DNA of 64,000 bases from UBA6663 sp044226485 (GCA_044226485.1 JBGAGY010000001.1:1-64000), one strand, 5' to 3'; positions 35,471 to 44,036 are shown, counted from the first letter of the stretch. Notes: generated by a model from the letters alone, not told the origin. Made by a program: numbers and translations.

Positions 35471-37288
35471 TCAGGCCAGGATGCCCACGGCCTTGAGCTT
35501 GTCGTTGCTCACGACGCCGTCGGAGCCCCAGCCGCGAAGGGCGTAGTACTCCTCGAGCATCTTGTCGAGCTCGCACACGTGCCCCTCGGAGCCGGGCATC
35601 GTGCTGGGCTCGTTGAGGAAGCGCGGCGGGAGCTTGTCGGAGCCCGGCTGCTCGCCGGCCAGCTGGTTGTAGTAGCGCTCCAGGTTGTAGACGCGCTCGC
35701 CGGTCGCCAGCACGTCGTTGGCCGTGAATTCCGGCAGACCGACGACTGCCGCGTACTGCATCGCGTACTCCTCGGGCCCTTCGGCGAAGGCGCTGAACTT
35801 GCAGAGGTCGAGCGAATCGCTGAAGGCATGGATGTCCTGCAGCAGCTTGAGCAGCTCGCCCTTGCCCTTCCAGTCGAGCGGGTTCGTCTTCAGGCCGATC
35901 ACGCCGAGCTCGCTGGCGGGGCTGTAGCCGCGCAGGTGGCAGGCGCCGCGGTTGCTTGTGGCGTAGCCGAGGCCCATGCCCTTCAGGCCGCGCGGGTCGT
36001 AGGCCGGGATCGACTGGCCGCGGACGGCCATGGCGATCTCGGGGTGCCCGTAGTGCGCGGCGATCCGCGTGACGCCCTCGGCCAACACGTCGCCGAGGCC
36101 CTTGCGGAAGGCCGTCTGCTCGATGAGCTTGACCATGTGCTGGTGGTCGCCCCAGTCGAGATTCTCCTGGCCGTCCCAACCCTTCTGGCTGACTTCCATG
36201 TAGGTCGCCAGGCAGTTGCCCATCTCGATCGTGTCCATGCCGTACTTGTTGCACTGGTAGATCATGTACGCGATGGACTCGCGGTCGGCGTTGCCCGAGT
36301 GCGGGCCGAAGGCCCAGGCCGTCTCGTACTCGTAGCTCTCGGTGCGGATCTTCTCGCCGTTGTACGTGACTTCGACTTCCTTCTTGCAGGCCACTGGGCA
36401 GGCATGGCAGGTCGGCTCGGCGACGAGGATGGTCTCGCGGATCTTCTCACCGCTGACTTCCTCAGCCTGCGCGAACGACGTCGTCTGGCTGTTGCGCGTC
36501 GGCAGCGCGCCGATGCTGGCCGTGATGTTCATCAGGACGTTCGTGCCGTACAGGCTCAGGCCGCCCTTCTTGGGCGCCGTGATGTTCTTCTCGTCCATGA
36601 TGGTGGCGAGCGCCTGCTCGTGGGCCTTCTTGAAGGCCTCGGTGTCCTTCGCCTCGGTGTACTTGCGCGGCGCCTTGACCACGATCGCCTTCAGCTTCTT
36701 CGAGCCGCCCACGGCGCCGGTACCGCCGCGCCCGCTGGCGCGGTCGTTCTCGTTGATCCACGCCGCGAACTTCACAAGTTTTTCGCCGGCCGGGCCGATG
36801 GCGATGACCGTCAGATCCTTCTCACCATACATGCCCTGGAAGTGCTTGATCGTCTCATGCACGTCCTTGCCCCAGACCTCGCTCGCGTCCTTGAGCTCGG
36901 CCTTGCCGTCCTCGACATACAGATAGACGGGCTTCTCGGAGATGCCCTCGAAGATCAGGCCGTCGAAGCCGGCCCAGCGCAGGCGCGCGGCCGACCAGCC
37001 GCCGTGGTGGCTGTCGGTCACCGTGCCCGTCAGCGGGCTCTTGGTGACGACGGCCATGCGGCCGCTCATGTTGGCCTTCGAGCCGGTCAGCGGCCCGTTC
37101 ATGAAGCACAGCAGGTTCTTGGGACCCAGGGGATCGCAGGTCGGGTCAGACTCGAGCATGTAGCGCACGCCAAGGCCGCGTGCGCCGATGTACTTGAGCG
37201 CCCACTCTTCGGGGACGCCTTCATACTTCACCTCGCCGGTTCCGAGGTTGATGCGGGCGATGTGGTCTGCATATCCACCAAGCTTCAT
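35471..37288 (-). CDS. aor: Tungsten-containing aldehyde ferredoxin oxidoreductase
   Basis: 605 residues, full length for the AOR family. The N-terminal domain has the bis-pterin binding features (YIGARGLGVRYML, GPLTGSKANMSGR). The iron-sulfur cluster ligands are in TCHACPVACKK near residue 295 with a fourth Cys in SLDLCKFSAF near 490. It oxidises aldehydes to acids with ferredoxin, using a tungsten bis-pterin cofactor. The ATG at 37288 with GGGAGG upstream is clear; longer frames reaching 38029 are antisense to the PadR gene. Neighbouring TupABC, MoaD, MoeA and radical SAM maturase genes all support tungsten use. Confidence 0.95.
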   Translation of the reverse strand: MKLGGYADHIARINLGTGEVKYEGVPEEWALKYIGARGLGVRYMLESDPTCDPLGPKNLLCFMNGPLTGSKANMSGRMAVVTKSPLTGTVTDSHHGGWSAARLRWAGFDGLIFEGISEKPVYLYVEDGKAELKDASEVWGKDVHETIKHFQGMYGEKDLTVIAIGPAGEKLVKFAAWINENDRASGRGGTGAVGGSKKLKAIVVKAPRKYTEAKDTEAFKKAHEQALATIMDEKNITAPKKGGLSLYGTNVLMNITASIGALPTRNSQTTSFAQAEEVSGEKIRETILVAEPTCHACPVACKKEVEVTYNGEKIRTESYEYETAWAFGPHSGNADRESIAYMIYQCNKYGMDTIEMGNCLATYMEVSQKGWDGQENLDWGDHQHMVKLIEQTAFRKGLGDVLAEGVTRIAAHYGHPEIAMAVRGQSIPAYDPRGLKGMGLGYATSNRGACHLRGYSPASELGVIGLKTNPLDWKGKGELLKLLQDIHAFSDSLDLCKFSAFAEGPEEYAMQYAAVVGLPEFTANDVLATGERVYNLERYYNQLAGEQPGSDKLPPRFLNEPSTMPGSEGHVCELDKMLEEYYALRGWGSDGVVSNDKLKAVGILA

Positions 37289-37304
37289 GGCTGCCTCCCT
37301 GGGA

Positions 37305-37334
37305 TGTATACAGGACTGAATGGTCCGATTGGAA
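37305..37334 (-). promoter_or_regulatory. Promoter of the AOR gene
   Basis: On the minus strand TTCCAA and TATACA are separated by 18 bases, with the start near 37298. The -35 region carries GATTGGAA, the half-site of the palindrome at 37371-37389, so the PadR protein could block it. Confidence 0.5.
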
Positions 37335-37370
37335 CGTTCGTGTGCCGTATAATCTACTCTGCTCGCCCTG

Positions 37371-37389
37371 CTATTCCAGATTGGAATAG
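37371..37389. promoter_or_regulatory. Palindromic operator in the aor-padR gap
   Basis: CTATTCCA-GAT-TGGAATAG is a perfect 8-3-8 inverted repeat in the divergent gap, 18 bases downstream of TATAAT (37348-37353), the likely padR -10. PadR regulators bind palindromes of about this size. Confidence 0.7.
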
Positions 37390-37435
37390 TCGGTCGGCAT
37401 CTGGCGTCCACTTTACCTGCCGACTCCTTCCACGG

Positions 37436-38011
37436 ATGGCCAAACTCACGCCTGAACCCGTTTTTCTCGGATTGCTGGAGGCCCAGACCTCCTACGGCTA
37501 CCATCTGTTGGATCAGTTCCGCTCGACCGAGCAATTGGGTCGTATTTGGAACCTGAGCACAAGCCAGCTCTATGCCACCCTGAAGCGCCTGGAGCGCGAG
37601 GAATTGATCGAGGGACGCGAGGAGTCGCGGCCCGATGCGCCGATGCGCACCGTCTACTGGCTCACCGACCGCGGGCGCGATGAACTCTACCGCTGGCTGA
37701 ACGAGGTCGACCCCTCCCCCAGCACACGCCATATCCGCACCGAGTTCCTCAGTCGGCTCTACATCGCCGAACTCCTGGGCCAATCGAGCGGCGCCATCAT
37801 CGACGCGCAACGACTCGCCTGCGAGCGCTATCGCGACAGCCTCGACAGCCAGCAGGGGCATCCGGTCGGCCGCATCACGGGCCTGGCCCTCGACCTGCGC
37901 CGCCGCGAGATCGACGTGATCCTCAATTGGCTGGAGGCCTGCCGCAAGCCCCAACGCGCCACGCCCACGCGTTCTGACGGGTATCGGCCCGCCGGTTCGG
38001 GTCCTCGCTGA
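37436..38011 (+). CDS. PadR-family transcriptional regulator
   Basis: 191 residues. The winged helix-turn-helix covers residues 1-85 (FLGLLEAQTSYGYHLLDQF, then LYATLKRLEREELI and VYWLTDRGRDEL). A C-terminal helical dimerisation domain (Vir-type) follows. PadR proteins are usually repressors of divergent genes that respond to phenolics or other small molecules. Its position opposite aor, with a palindrome between, suggests control of the tungsten enzyme. moeA follows after 9 bases, so the regulator and cofactor genes are probably co-transcribed. Confidence 0.88.
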   Translation: MAKLTPEPVFLGLLEAQTSYGYHLLDQFRSTEQLGRIWNLSTSQLYATLKRLEREELIEGREESRPDAPMRTVYWLTDRGRDELYRWLNEVDPSPSTRHIRTEFLSRLYIAELLGQSSGAIIDAQRLACERYRDSLDSQQGHPVGRITGLALDLRRREIDVILNWLEACRKPQRATPTRSDGYRPAGSGPR

Positions 38012-38020
38012 CCATCTGCC

Positions 38021-39180
38021 ATGGCTCAAGACTCACTCTTCTTCACCGTCAAATCGGTTGCCGACGCGCTCGACCAGTTGCGCCGCGAAACCCCGACGCT
38101 CGCGCGCCATGAGCGTCTATCCGTGGCCGACTCAGCCGGGCGAGTCGTGGCCGGTGAGCCGCGCTCGCCGGTCGAGTTGCCCAACTTCAGGCGCAGCGCC
38201 ATGGACGGATACGCCGTTCGTGCGGCAGACACCTTCGGAGCTTCCGACTCCTTGCCCGCCTATCTCAAGCGCGTCGGCGAGGTACGCATGGGCGAACAGC
38301 CGGCCGTCGCCGTCGCGCCCGGCGAGGCCGTCGAGGTGGCCACTGGCGCCATGCTCCCCGAGGGCGCCGACGCCGTCGTCATGGTCGAACGCACCCAACC
38401 CTTCGGCGCCGATCAGATCGAGGTGCTGGCGCCCGTCGCGCCCGGCGAGCATGTCGTGCAAATCGGCGAAGATGTCGAACTTGGCGCTGCCCCCCCCCCC
38501 CCCGCGTCCACATCTTGAGTTGCGGCGACGAACTCGTCACGCCGGACGAGACACCCGGCCTGGGCCGGATCCGCGACATCAACGCCGCGATGCTGGCCGC
38601 CCTCTTCACGGCGGCGGGTGCCCAGGCCAGCACGCACGGCATTGCGCGCGACACCTTCGACGATACGTTGGCCAAAGCACAGGCCGCATTCACCGGGGCA
38701 GACCTGCTGGTGATCTCGGCCGGCAGCTCCGTCAGCTCACGGGATCTGACCAGCGCCGTGATCGCGCGGCTTGGGGCGCCGGGCGTCCTCCAGCACGGCC
38801 TCGCCGTCAAGCCCGGCAAGCCCACGATCCTGGCGGTGTGCGACGGCCGACCGGTGATCGGCCTGCCGGGTAATCCGGTCTCAGCGCTTCTTGTGGCGCG
38901 CCAGATCGTGGTGCCCCTGATCGTTCACCTGCTCGGCGCTCAACCCGACTGGCCGTCCACCCTGCGCGCCACGTTGACCCACAACGTCCCGAGCACGACA
39001 GGGCGTGAGGACACTGTGCCGGTGCGCCTGCGCTCACGGGATGGCCGCATCGAAGCCGAGCCGGTCTTCGGTAAGTCGAACCTGATCTATACGCTCATCC
39101 GCTCAGATGGCCTGATCGTGGTGCCGCTCAATTCAAACGGCCTGCGGGCCGGCGCTGAAGTTGAGGTGGTGGCGATGTAA
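38021..39180 (+). pseudogene. moeA: moeA molybdopterin molybdotransferase, disrupted at a C14 run
   Basis: Two adjacent frames together look like MoeA. The first (38021-38518) holds MoeA domains up to QIGEDVELGAA. The second (from 38494 in the shifted frame, first possible start TTG at 38515) resumes at RVHILSCGDELVTPDE and runs through SAGSSVSSRD, GLPGNPVSALL to the domain IV end. MoeA inserts molybdate or tungstate into adenylylated molybdopterin. The join is 14 consecutive C residues at 38490-38503. Besides the frameshift, roughly 35-40 residues normally found between GEDV and RVAILSTGDEL are missing. This is either a real deletion or an assembly or sequencing fault in a hard GC-rich stretch. 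A complete second MoeA follows. Confidence 0.85.
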
Positions 39181-39182
39181 GA

Positions 39183-39277
39183 GGCGTCAGGCATCAGGGG
39201 TCAGGCGTCAGTTCACGCTGCCGCGATAGGTCTTGGGGCAGGAACCCACTGACGCCTGACATCTGACACCTGACGCC
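39183..39277. repeat. Long imperfect inverted repeat between two moeA genes
   Basis: A 30-base arm (39183-39212) built of GTCAGG-type units pairs with 39248-39277 with about five mismatches across a 35-base loop. GGCGTCAG and CTGACGCC ends recur inside each arm. It looks like a dispersed palindromic intergenic element rather than a terminator; no transposase is present. Confidence 0.65.
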
Positions 39278-39291
39278 TTCGTGGAGTTTTC

Positions 39292-41226
39292 ATGTCCGAC
39301 GAACGAAACGTCTACCTCGAGGACATCCCGGTCGAGACCGCCTGGAAAGCGCTGATCGACGCGCTCGCGGTTGCCGAACGCGATGGGCGGATGCCGGGCG
39401 AGCGTGTGCCTATCCGTCAGGCGCTGGGCCGCGTGACTGCCGAGCCGGTCGTCGCACGGCTCTCCTCGCCTCACTATCACGCCGCCGCGATGGATGGCTT
39501 TGCCGTGCGCGCCGCTGACACAATCGGCGCCACCGAAACGCGGCCGCTTACCTTGGCCACGGAATCGATCAAGGCCGTGAACACGGGCGCTGCCCTGCCT
39601 CCGACGTTCGACGCCGTCATCATGATCGAGAATGTGCAGGAGTCAGCCGAAGGCATCACGATCACGGCGCCTGTCGCGCCCTGGCAACATGTGCGCATGC
39701 TCGGCGAAGACATGGTCGCGACCGAGATCGTCGTGCAGGCCGGGCACCGATTGCGGCCGATGGATCTTGGCGCGATCGTGGGCTGCGGTCACACGCATGT
39801 CATGGTGCGCCGCCGCCCGCGCGTCGTCATCGTGCCGACCGGCAGCGAGTTGGTGAGCGCTGAAGGCGACCCGCAGCCCGGTCAGGTGATCGAATACAAC
39901 AGCGTCGTCCTTGCCGCTCAGGTGCAGGACTCCGGCGGCGAGGCTGAGGTCGCAGCGATCACACCGGATGATCCCGCCGCGCTCAAGGCGGCGCTCAACG
40001 CGGCGCTTGAACGATCGCCGGATCTCGTGTTGATGTTGTCGGGGTCGTCGGCCGGGACGCGCGATTACACCTCGAGGCTCGTTCAAGAGATCGGACGGCT
40101 GCTCGTGCATGGGGTGGCGGTGCGCCCAGGGCACCCCGTCATCATGGGCGTCTCGGGCTCGGGCGTGCCGATCATCGGCGTGCCGGGCTATCCGGTCAGC
40201 GCCGCGCTGACGGGCGAGATCTTCGTCCAGCCTCTGCTGGCGCGCTGGCTTGGGACGCGGCCCGATCTCGAGACCCGTCAGCACGCGCAGGCTGCGCTCA
40301 CACGTCGCGTCTCCTCACCCGCGGGTGACGACGACTATACCCGCGTGACCGTCGCCGAGATCAACGGGCGGCTTTTGGCGACGCCGCTCAGCCGCGGCGC
40401 CGGCGTCATCACCTCCCTCGTCCGCGCGGACGGCCTGGCCCACATCCCACGCTTCAGCGAGGGCATCGACCGCGGCGGTGTCGCCGAGGTGCTCCTGTAC
40501 CGGTCGCTCGACGACATCCGACGCACGGCGCTGATCACGGGCAGCCACGACCCGATGCTCGATCTGCTGGCGGGCGAGGTCGCGGCACGTTTTCCTGGCA
40601 GCCGCCTGGCCAGCGCCAGCGTCGGCTCGTTAGGCGGCATTGTGGCGTTGGCGCGCGGTGAGACGCATCTGGCCGGCATGCACCTGCTCGACGAAGCCAC
40701 CGGCGACTACAACCTGCCGGATCTGCGTCGGCAGCTGGCGGGCCAGGCCGTGCGCGTCATCACCTTCGCGCATCGTGAGCAGGGCCTTGTGGTCGCGTCG
40801 GGCAATCCGAAAGAAGTGCGTGGCCTCGAAGATCTGCCTCGCCTGCGCTACGTGAACCGTCAGCGCGGCGCCGGCACTCGAGTGCTGCTCGACTACCTCC
40901 TCAAACAACGCGGCCTGAGACCCGGTGAGATCGCCGGCTACGGGCACGAGGAGTACACGCACATGGCCGTCGCCGGCGCGGTGGCCAGCGGCGTCGCCGA
41001 TTGCGGCATGGCGGTGCGCAGCGCCTCGATCGCGCTCGGGCTGGACTTCATCCCGATCGGTTGGGAGCGTTACGACCTCGTCGTGCCGGCGTCGCAGTTC
41101 GATCACCCGATCGTGCGGCAGGTGCTGGCCGTGGTCGCGAATGAGGCCTTCAAGTTGTTGCTCGCATCTCAGCCCGGCTATGCGGTTCACGAAACCGGGC
41201 GGGTAGTTTTCGAGGGGATGCTCTGA
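39292..41226 (+). CDS. MoeA fused to a C-terminal periplasmic-binding-like (molybdate/tungstate) domain
   Basis: 644 residues. Residues 1-410 are MoeA (AAMDGFAVRAADT, VVIVPTGSELV, MLSGSSAGTRDYTS, VPGYPVSAALT). Residues from about 425 form a PBP-like domain (ALITGSHDPMLDLLAG, VNRQRGAGTRVLLDYLL, GVADCGMAVRSA), as in MoeA-PBP and molybdate-binding regulators. The protein would insert the metal into molybdopterin, with the added domain perhaps binding the oxyanion or the cofactor. A second MoeA in tungsten users is thought to give W/Mo specificity. GGAG precedes the ATG. The ModE-type gene follows 32 bases later. Confidence 0.93.
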   Translation: MSDERNVYLEDIPVETAWKALIDALAVAERDGRMPGERVPIRQALGRVTAEPVVARLSSPHYHAAAMDGFAVRAADTIGATETRPLTLATESIKAVNTGAALPPTFDAVIMIENVQESAEGITITAPVAPWQHVRMLGEDMVATEIVVQAGHRLRPMDLGAIVGCGHTHVMVRRRPRVVIVPTGSELVSAEGDPQPGQVIEYNSVVLAAQVQDSGGEAEVAAITPDDPAALKAALNAALERSPDLVLMLSGSSAGTRDYTSRLVQEIGRLLVHGVAVRPGHPVIMGVSGSGVPIIGVPGYPVSAALTGEIFVQPLLARWLGTRPDLETRQHAQAALTRRVSSPAGDDDYTRVTVAEINGRLLATPLSRGAGVITSLVRADGLAHIPRFSEGIDRGGVAEVLLYRSLDDIRRTALITGSHDPMLDLLAGEVAARFPGSRLASASVGSLGGIVALARGETHLAGMHLLDEATGDYNLPDLRRQLAGQAVRVITFAHREQGLVVASGNPKEVRGLEDLPRLRYVNRQRGAGTRVLLDYLLKQRGLRPGEIAGYGHEEYTHMAVAGAVASGVADCGMAVRSASIALGLDFIPIGWERYDLVVPASQFDHPIVRQVLAVVANEAFKLLLASQPGYAVHETGRVVFEGML

Positions 41227-41258
41227 CATCGGCCAGATCCGGGCCAAGCGAGGAAAAC

Positions 41259-41648
41259 ATGCAGCCCAAGTACAACATCTGGATCGAGAAAGAGGGGAAC
41301 GTCGTGCTGAGCCCATGGCGGGTTCAACTCCTGGAGAAGATCGACGAGCTGGGATCGATCAGCGCGGCGGCCGCCGAGCTGGATCTTCAGTATCGTCGCG
41401 CCTGGGAGCGCGTGCACGAGATCGAAACCGAACTTGGCTCCCCAGTGCTGATCACCACAGTGGGCGGGCCGCACGGCGGCAGCGCCAAGCTCACCCCGGT
41501 AGCCCGGGAAGCCATTCAGCGTTTTCGAGCCTTCACCGATGGGCTGGAAGCCGAGATCATCCGGCGCTACACAGCGGCCTATGGCGAGGTTCCCACGGGA
41601 ATGCTGCGGGTGAGCAAACGCCGGGCGCGGTCAGCCGCCAAGGGTTGA
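41259..41648 (+). CDS. ModE-type LysR-like winged helix regulator (N-terminal domain only)
   Basis: 129 residues. It carries the ModE DNA-binding domain (LLEKIDELGSISAAAAELDLQYRRAWERVHEIE, with the longer motif spanning residues 25-57) and a conserved GGPHGGSAKLTP wing. No C-terminal molybdate-binding domains are present. Such short ModE-like proteins regulate Mo/W genes, perhaps sensing the metal through a partner such as the MoeA-PBP fusion encoded just upstream. GAGGAAAAC precedes the ATG. Confidence 0.88.
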   Translation: MQPKYNIWIEKEGNVVLSPWRVQLLEKIDELGSISAAAAELDLQYRRAWERVHEIETELGSPVLITTVGGPHGGSAKLTPVAREAIQRFRAFTDGLEAEIIRRYTAAYGEVPTGMLRVSKRRARSAAKG

Positions 41649-41679
41649 CGGGCCTTTTCGAGCAGGCTACACGCCGTGT

Positions 41680-42972
41680 TCACGGGCAGTTGATCGCGCC
41701 CTGAGCCCAGAGGCAACCGCCGCACGCCGGGAAGGTGTTGTCCAGGCAGTCTTCGACGTTCGACTCGGACATCTCACAGCCCCCGCAGAAGGTGCAGGGC
41801 GCAAAGCCGAAGCTCTGGATCTTCCGCCGGTAGGCCACATAGCCAGGATCCATCCAGAGGTCGTGAACGCTGCGGTCACGCACGTTTCCGATGACGTGGC
41901 TGAGGTTCTGGCGCGGCTTGCCATGCAGATAGCTCTGGTGCGTGTGCATCAACGGCCAGCACGGGCTGACGTCGCCGTTGTAGGCGATCGACATCGAGCC
42001 GCCTTCGATGTAGTTGCAGACGTCGTTCGAGCCGCCCCAACTGTTGCCTGCGTAGCTGACCGTGAAGCCCGACTGGAAGGCCTGGAAGAGCGCGTCGCGG
42101 GTGAGCTCGTTGAAGTCCATCTTCGGCAGGCTCAAGCGCGGCACGTCACGCCCGGGCAGATACGCCACATCCCGCAGCGCGCGCGTATAGAGCACCTCCT
42201 CCTGCAGATCCTCGGTCACCGGCAAGACGTTGCTGACGCTGAAGTAACGCGCGCCATGCTGGCGCCCGATCCGGAGCACCTTCGGAAGATCGGCGATGTT
42301 GCGCTTCATCGCCACAAAGGCGATCCCGATCGCCGGGCGAGCATCGTGGCTGGCCCGGCGCATCTTGCGGAATCGCTGAAGGTTCTCAAGCACACGCGGC
42401 AGCTCGGCCCCCAGGCGAACGTCAGCATAACTCTCAGGCGAGGCGCCGTCGATGGATACCCAGAGCAGATCCAGACCCGCATCGATCAACTGACGGCTGC
42501 GCGCCTCGGTCAGCAAGGTGCCGTTCGTGATCATCTCGACGCGCGCGCCGAGCGCCTTGGCAGCCGCCACCCAGGCGACCGTACGTTTGTGGTGGAGCGG
42601 TTCGCCAATGCCGCCGAAGTAGACGGTCGGCATCGGATCGAGGCCGCGCAACCCGGCCAGGATGGCAGCGAACGTTTCGTCGGTCATGCGGCCGCGGGTC
42701 TCGTCCCAGCCGTGTCGAAAACAGGTCACGCAATCCAGATTGCAGTCGATCGTGGGCTCGATGTAGACCTTGGCCAGGTGCGACACGGGCCGATGCAGGC
42801 GCAGACCGTTGTCACTGAGTTCAACGCGCACCTCGGCGCCCGGGCCGAGGCCGAACTGAGCGGCCAATCGCGCCGGAAGAACCAACCTGCCCTGCTCATC
42901 AACCTGAGCCCATTCCGCTCGCGGTGGCGAAGGCGGCCGGCTGGCTAAAACGGCGACATTGGATTGAGTCAT
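41680..42972 (-). CDS. Tungsten-oxidoreductase radical SAM maturase
   Basis: 430 residues. An N-terminal AbrB/SpoVT-like segment (DEQGRLVLPARLAAQFGLG, about 22-40) is followed by a radical SAM core with CNLDCVTC ligands near residue 76 and YFGGIGEPL. A cysteine-rich C-terminus (CTFCGGCEMSESNVEDC, then CGGCLWAQGAINCP) provides auxiliary cluster ligands. This layout matches the radical SAM maturase family that occurs with tungsten aldehyde oxidoreductases. The ATG at 42972 has GAGGA upstream. It is convergent with the ModE-type gene, and the AOR gene is 4.4 kb away. Confidence 0.88.
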   Translation of the reverse strand: MTQSNVAVLASRPPSPPRAEWAQVDEQGRLVLPARLAAQFGLGPGAEVRVELSDNGLRLHRPVSHLAKVYIEPTIDCNLDCVTCFRHGWDETRGRMTDETFAAILAGLRGLDPMPTVYFGGIGEPLHHKRTVAWVAAAKALGARVEMITNGTLLTEARSRQLIDAGLDLLWVSIDGASPESYADVRLGAELPRVLENLQRFRKMRRASHDARPAIGIAFVAMKRNIADLPKVLRIGRQHGARYFSVSNVLPVTEDLQEEVLYTRALRDVAYLPGRDVPRLSLPKMDFNELTRDALFQAFQSGFTVSYAGNSWGGSNDVCNYIEGGSMSIAYNGDVSPCWPLMHTHQSYLHGKPRQNLSHVIGNVRDRSVHDLWMDPGYVAYRRKIQSFGFAPCTFCGGCEMSESNVEDCLDNTFPACGGCLWAQGAINCP

Positions 42973-43002
42973 GATCAAGATCCTCGCGCTGTACGGCGGT
43001 GG

Positions 43003-43419
43003 TCACTCACCCATGGCGGATGGTTGCATTGCGCCCCGGAGCCGAATCGAATCAGGCTCCTCACGCTCATCGGTTGTGGACCGCGTAGTCTGACACCTTG
43101 GGCACGAACAGGTGGGATGAGGGGTCGAGGCGCCGGTTGACGAGATGGGTCCTGCCAGGGCCTCCAACAGGGCGGGCAGGCGCGGGTCGCGGTTCCGGTA
43201 ATACACGTGGATGCCGTCTCGATGATCGCCAACCAACCCGGCCGCTCGCAGGACCATCAGATGTTGCGAAATGGTCGCCTGACGCTGCCCGAGGACGGCA
43301 CCCAGGTGGCACACACAGGCGTCATTCTCGCGCAAGATCGCCACGATGCCCAACCGTGTCGGATGAGTCAGAGCCCTCAAGACTCGCGCGTGTTCGTGCC
43401 AATCCTTCATATTCGACAT
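43003..43419 (-). CDS. ArsR-family metal/metalloid-responsive repressor (copy 1)
   Basis: 138 residues of winged helix-turn-helix (ALTHPTRLGIVAILREN, QATISQHLMVLRAAGLV). It has a CVCHL motif in the position of the ArsR metalloid-binding cysteines and two further cysteines in a CSCPRCQ tail. It is a paralogue of the protein at 45067, with the same MSNMK start and CPRCQ/CPKC ends. Start ATG 43419 lies inside the ATATTC-N8-GAATAC operator. An alternative ATG is at 43410. It faces away from the arsM operon and shares its upstream gap. Confidence 0.9.
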   Translation of the reverse strand: MSNMKDWHEHARVLRALTHPTRLGIVAILRENDACVCHLGAVLGQRQATISQHLMVLRAAGLVGDHRDGIHVYYRNRDPRLPALLEALAGPISSTGASTPHPTCSCPRCQTTRSTTDEREEPDSIRLRGAMQPSAMGE

Positions 43420-43428
43420 CTTGAATAC
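43409..43428. promoter_or_regulatory. ArsR-type operator over the start codon (copy 1)
   Basis: ATATTC-N8-GAATAC, matching ATATTC-N8-GAATAT at 45058-45077 before the paralogue. The start codon lies inside the site, so the transcript is probably leaderless or nearly so. Confidence 0.6.
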
Positions 43429-43458
43429 TTCATCATCTATAACGCGACCAAAAACGTC

Positions 43459-43477
43459 TGACATGTGGCATATGTCA
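43459..43477. promoter_or_regulatory. Palindrome TGACAT-N7-ATGTCA
   Basis: A 19-bp inverted repeat in the gap between two divergent ArsR genes, different in sequence from the other ArsR sites nearby. It may be an operator for another regulator. Confidence 0.4.
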
Positions 43478-43621
43478 CCGGAAACCGTTCGTCGTCGGCG
43501 ACATAGCGCTCCGCCGACACAGTGGAGAGGTTCCAACTCAGAGCCAGGGCCGCCGGTCCGCCGGCGCGCCACCTGCCTCCGTCGAAATCGGGCCGGCGTA
43601 CTCCCATCACACAGGAGGCTC

Positions 43622-43649
43622 TTGACACATAGAAGATTGTCTATATAAT
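43622..43649 (+). promoter_or_regulatory. Promoter and operator of arsR-arsM
   Basis: TTGACA (43622-43627) and TATAAT (43644-43649) with a 16-base spacer. The spacer holds ATAGA-N6-TCTAT, an inverted repeat typical of an ArsR site between -35 and -10. The leader to the ATG at 43666 is only about 10 bases. Confidence 0.8.
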
Positions 43650-43665
43650 TCCGACCAGGTCTTTT

Positions 43666-43977
43666 ATGAGCGCACAGGACGTTGTTCTCTTCGCCAAAGC
43701 GATTGCTGACTCGACCCGACAGCAGATCATGAAGCTGTGCTGTTGCGAGTGGGTGTCGGTGACGGACATCACCGAGAAGATGAACGTCTCGCAGCCCACC
43801 GTGTCGCATCACCTTGCCATCCTGCGCGAGGCCGGGCTGGTGGACGTGCGCTCCGAAGGCCGCCAGACTTTCTATACGCTCAACCAGAACCGCATCGCCG
43901 TGTGCTGCGGTCAACTCATGGTGCGGTTTGCGCCGGACGAAGCGAGCACCGAGGCCGTCAAACAGACCCTATCCTAG
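43666..43977 (+). CDS. arsR: ArsR-family arsenic-responsive repressor (copy 2)
   Basis: 103 residues with a winged helix-turn-helix (VSVTDITEKMNVSQPTVSHHLAILREAGLV). Three consecutive cysteines (KLCCCEW, residues 24-26 region) and a CC pair near residue 85 could bind As(III). It has its own consensus promoter with an operator in the spacer, so it is autoregulated, and it is followed 59 bases later by arsM. Arsenite would release the repressor and allow expression of the methylase. Confidence 0.92.
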   Translation: MSAQDVVLFAKAIADSTRQQIMKLCCCEWVSVTDITEKMNVSQPTVSHHLAILREAGLVDVRSEGRQTFYTLNQNRIAVCCGQLMVRFAPDEASTEAVKQTLS

Positions 43978-44036
43978 GCGGGTCCGTTTTTTTGCCTCCA
44001 TTCATCGACGATCATCTATCCATTCAGGAGAACTCT

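Noticed and set aside
35393..37435. Long plus-strand frame extending the PadR gene upstream across aor
   Set aside because: The part before 37436 is antisense to aor; PadR homology begins at MAKLTPEPVF.
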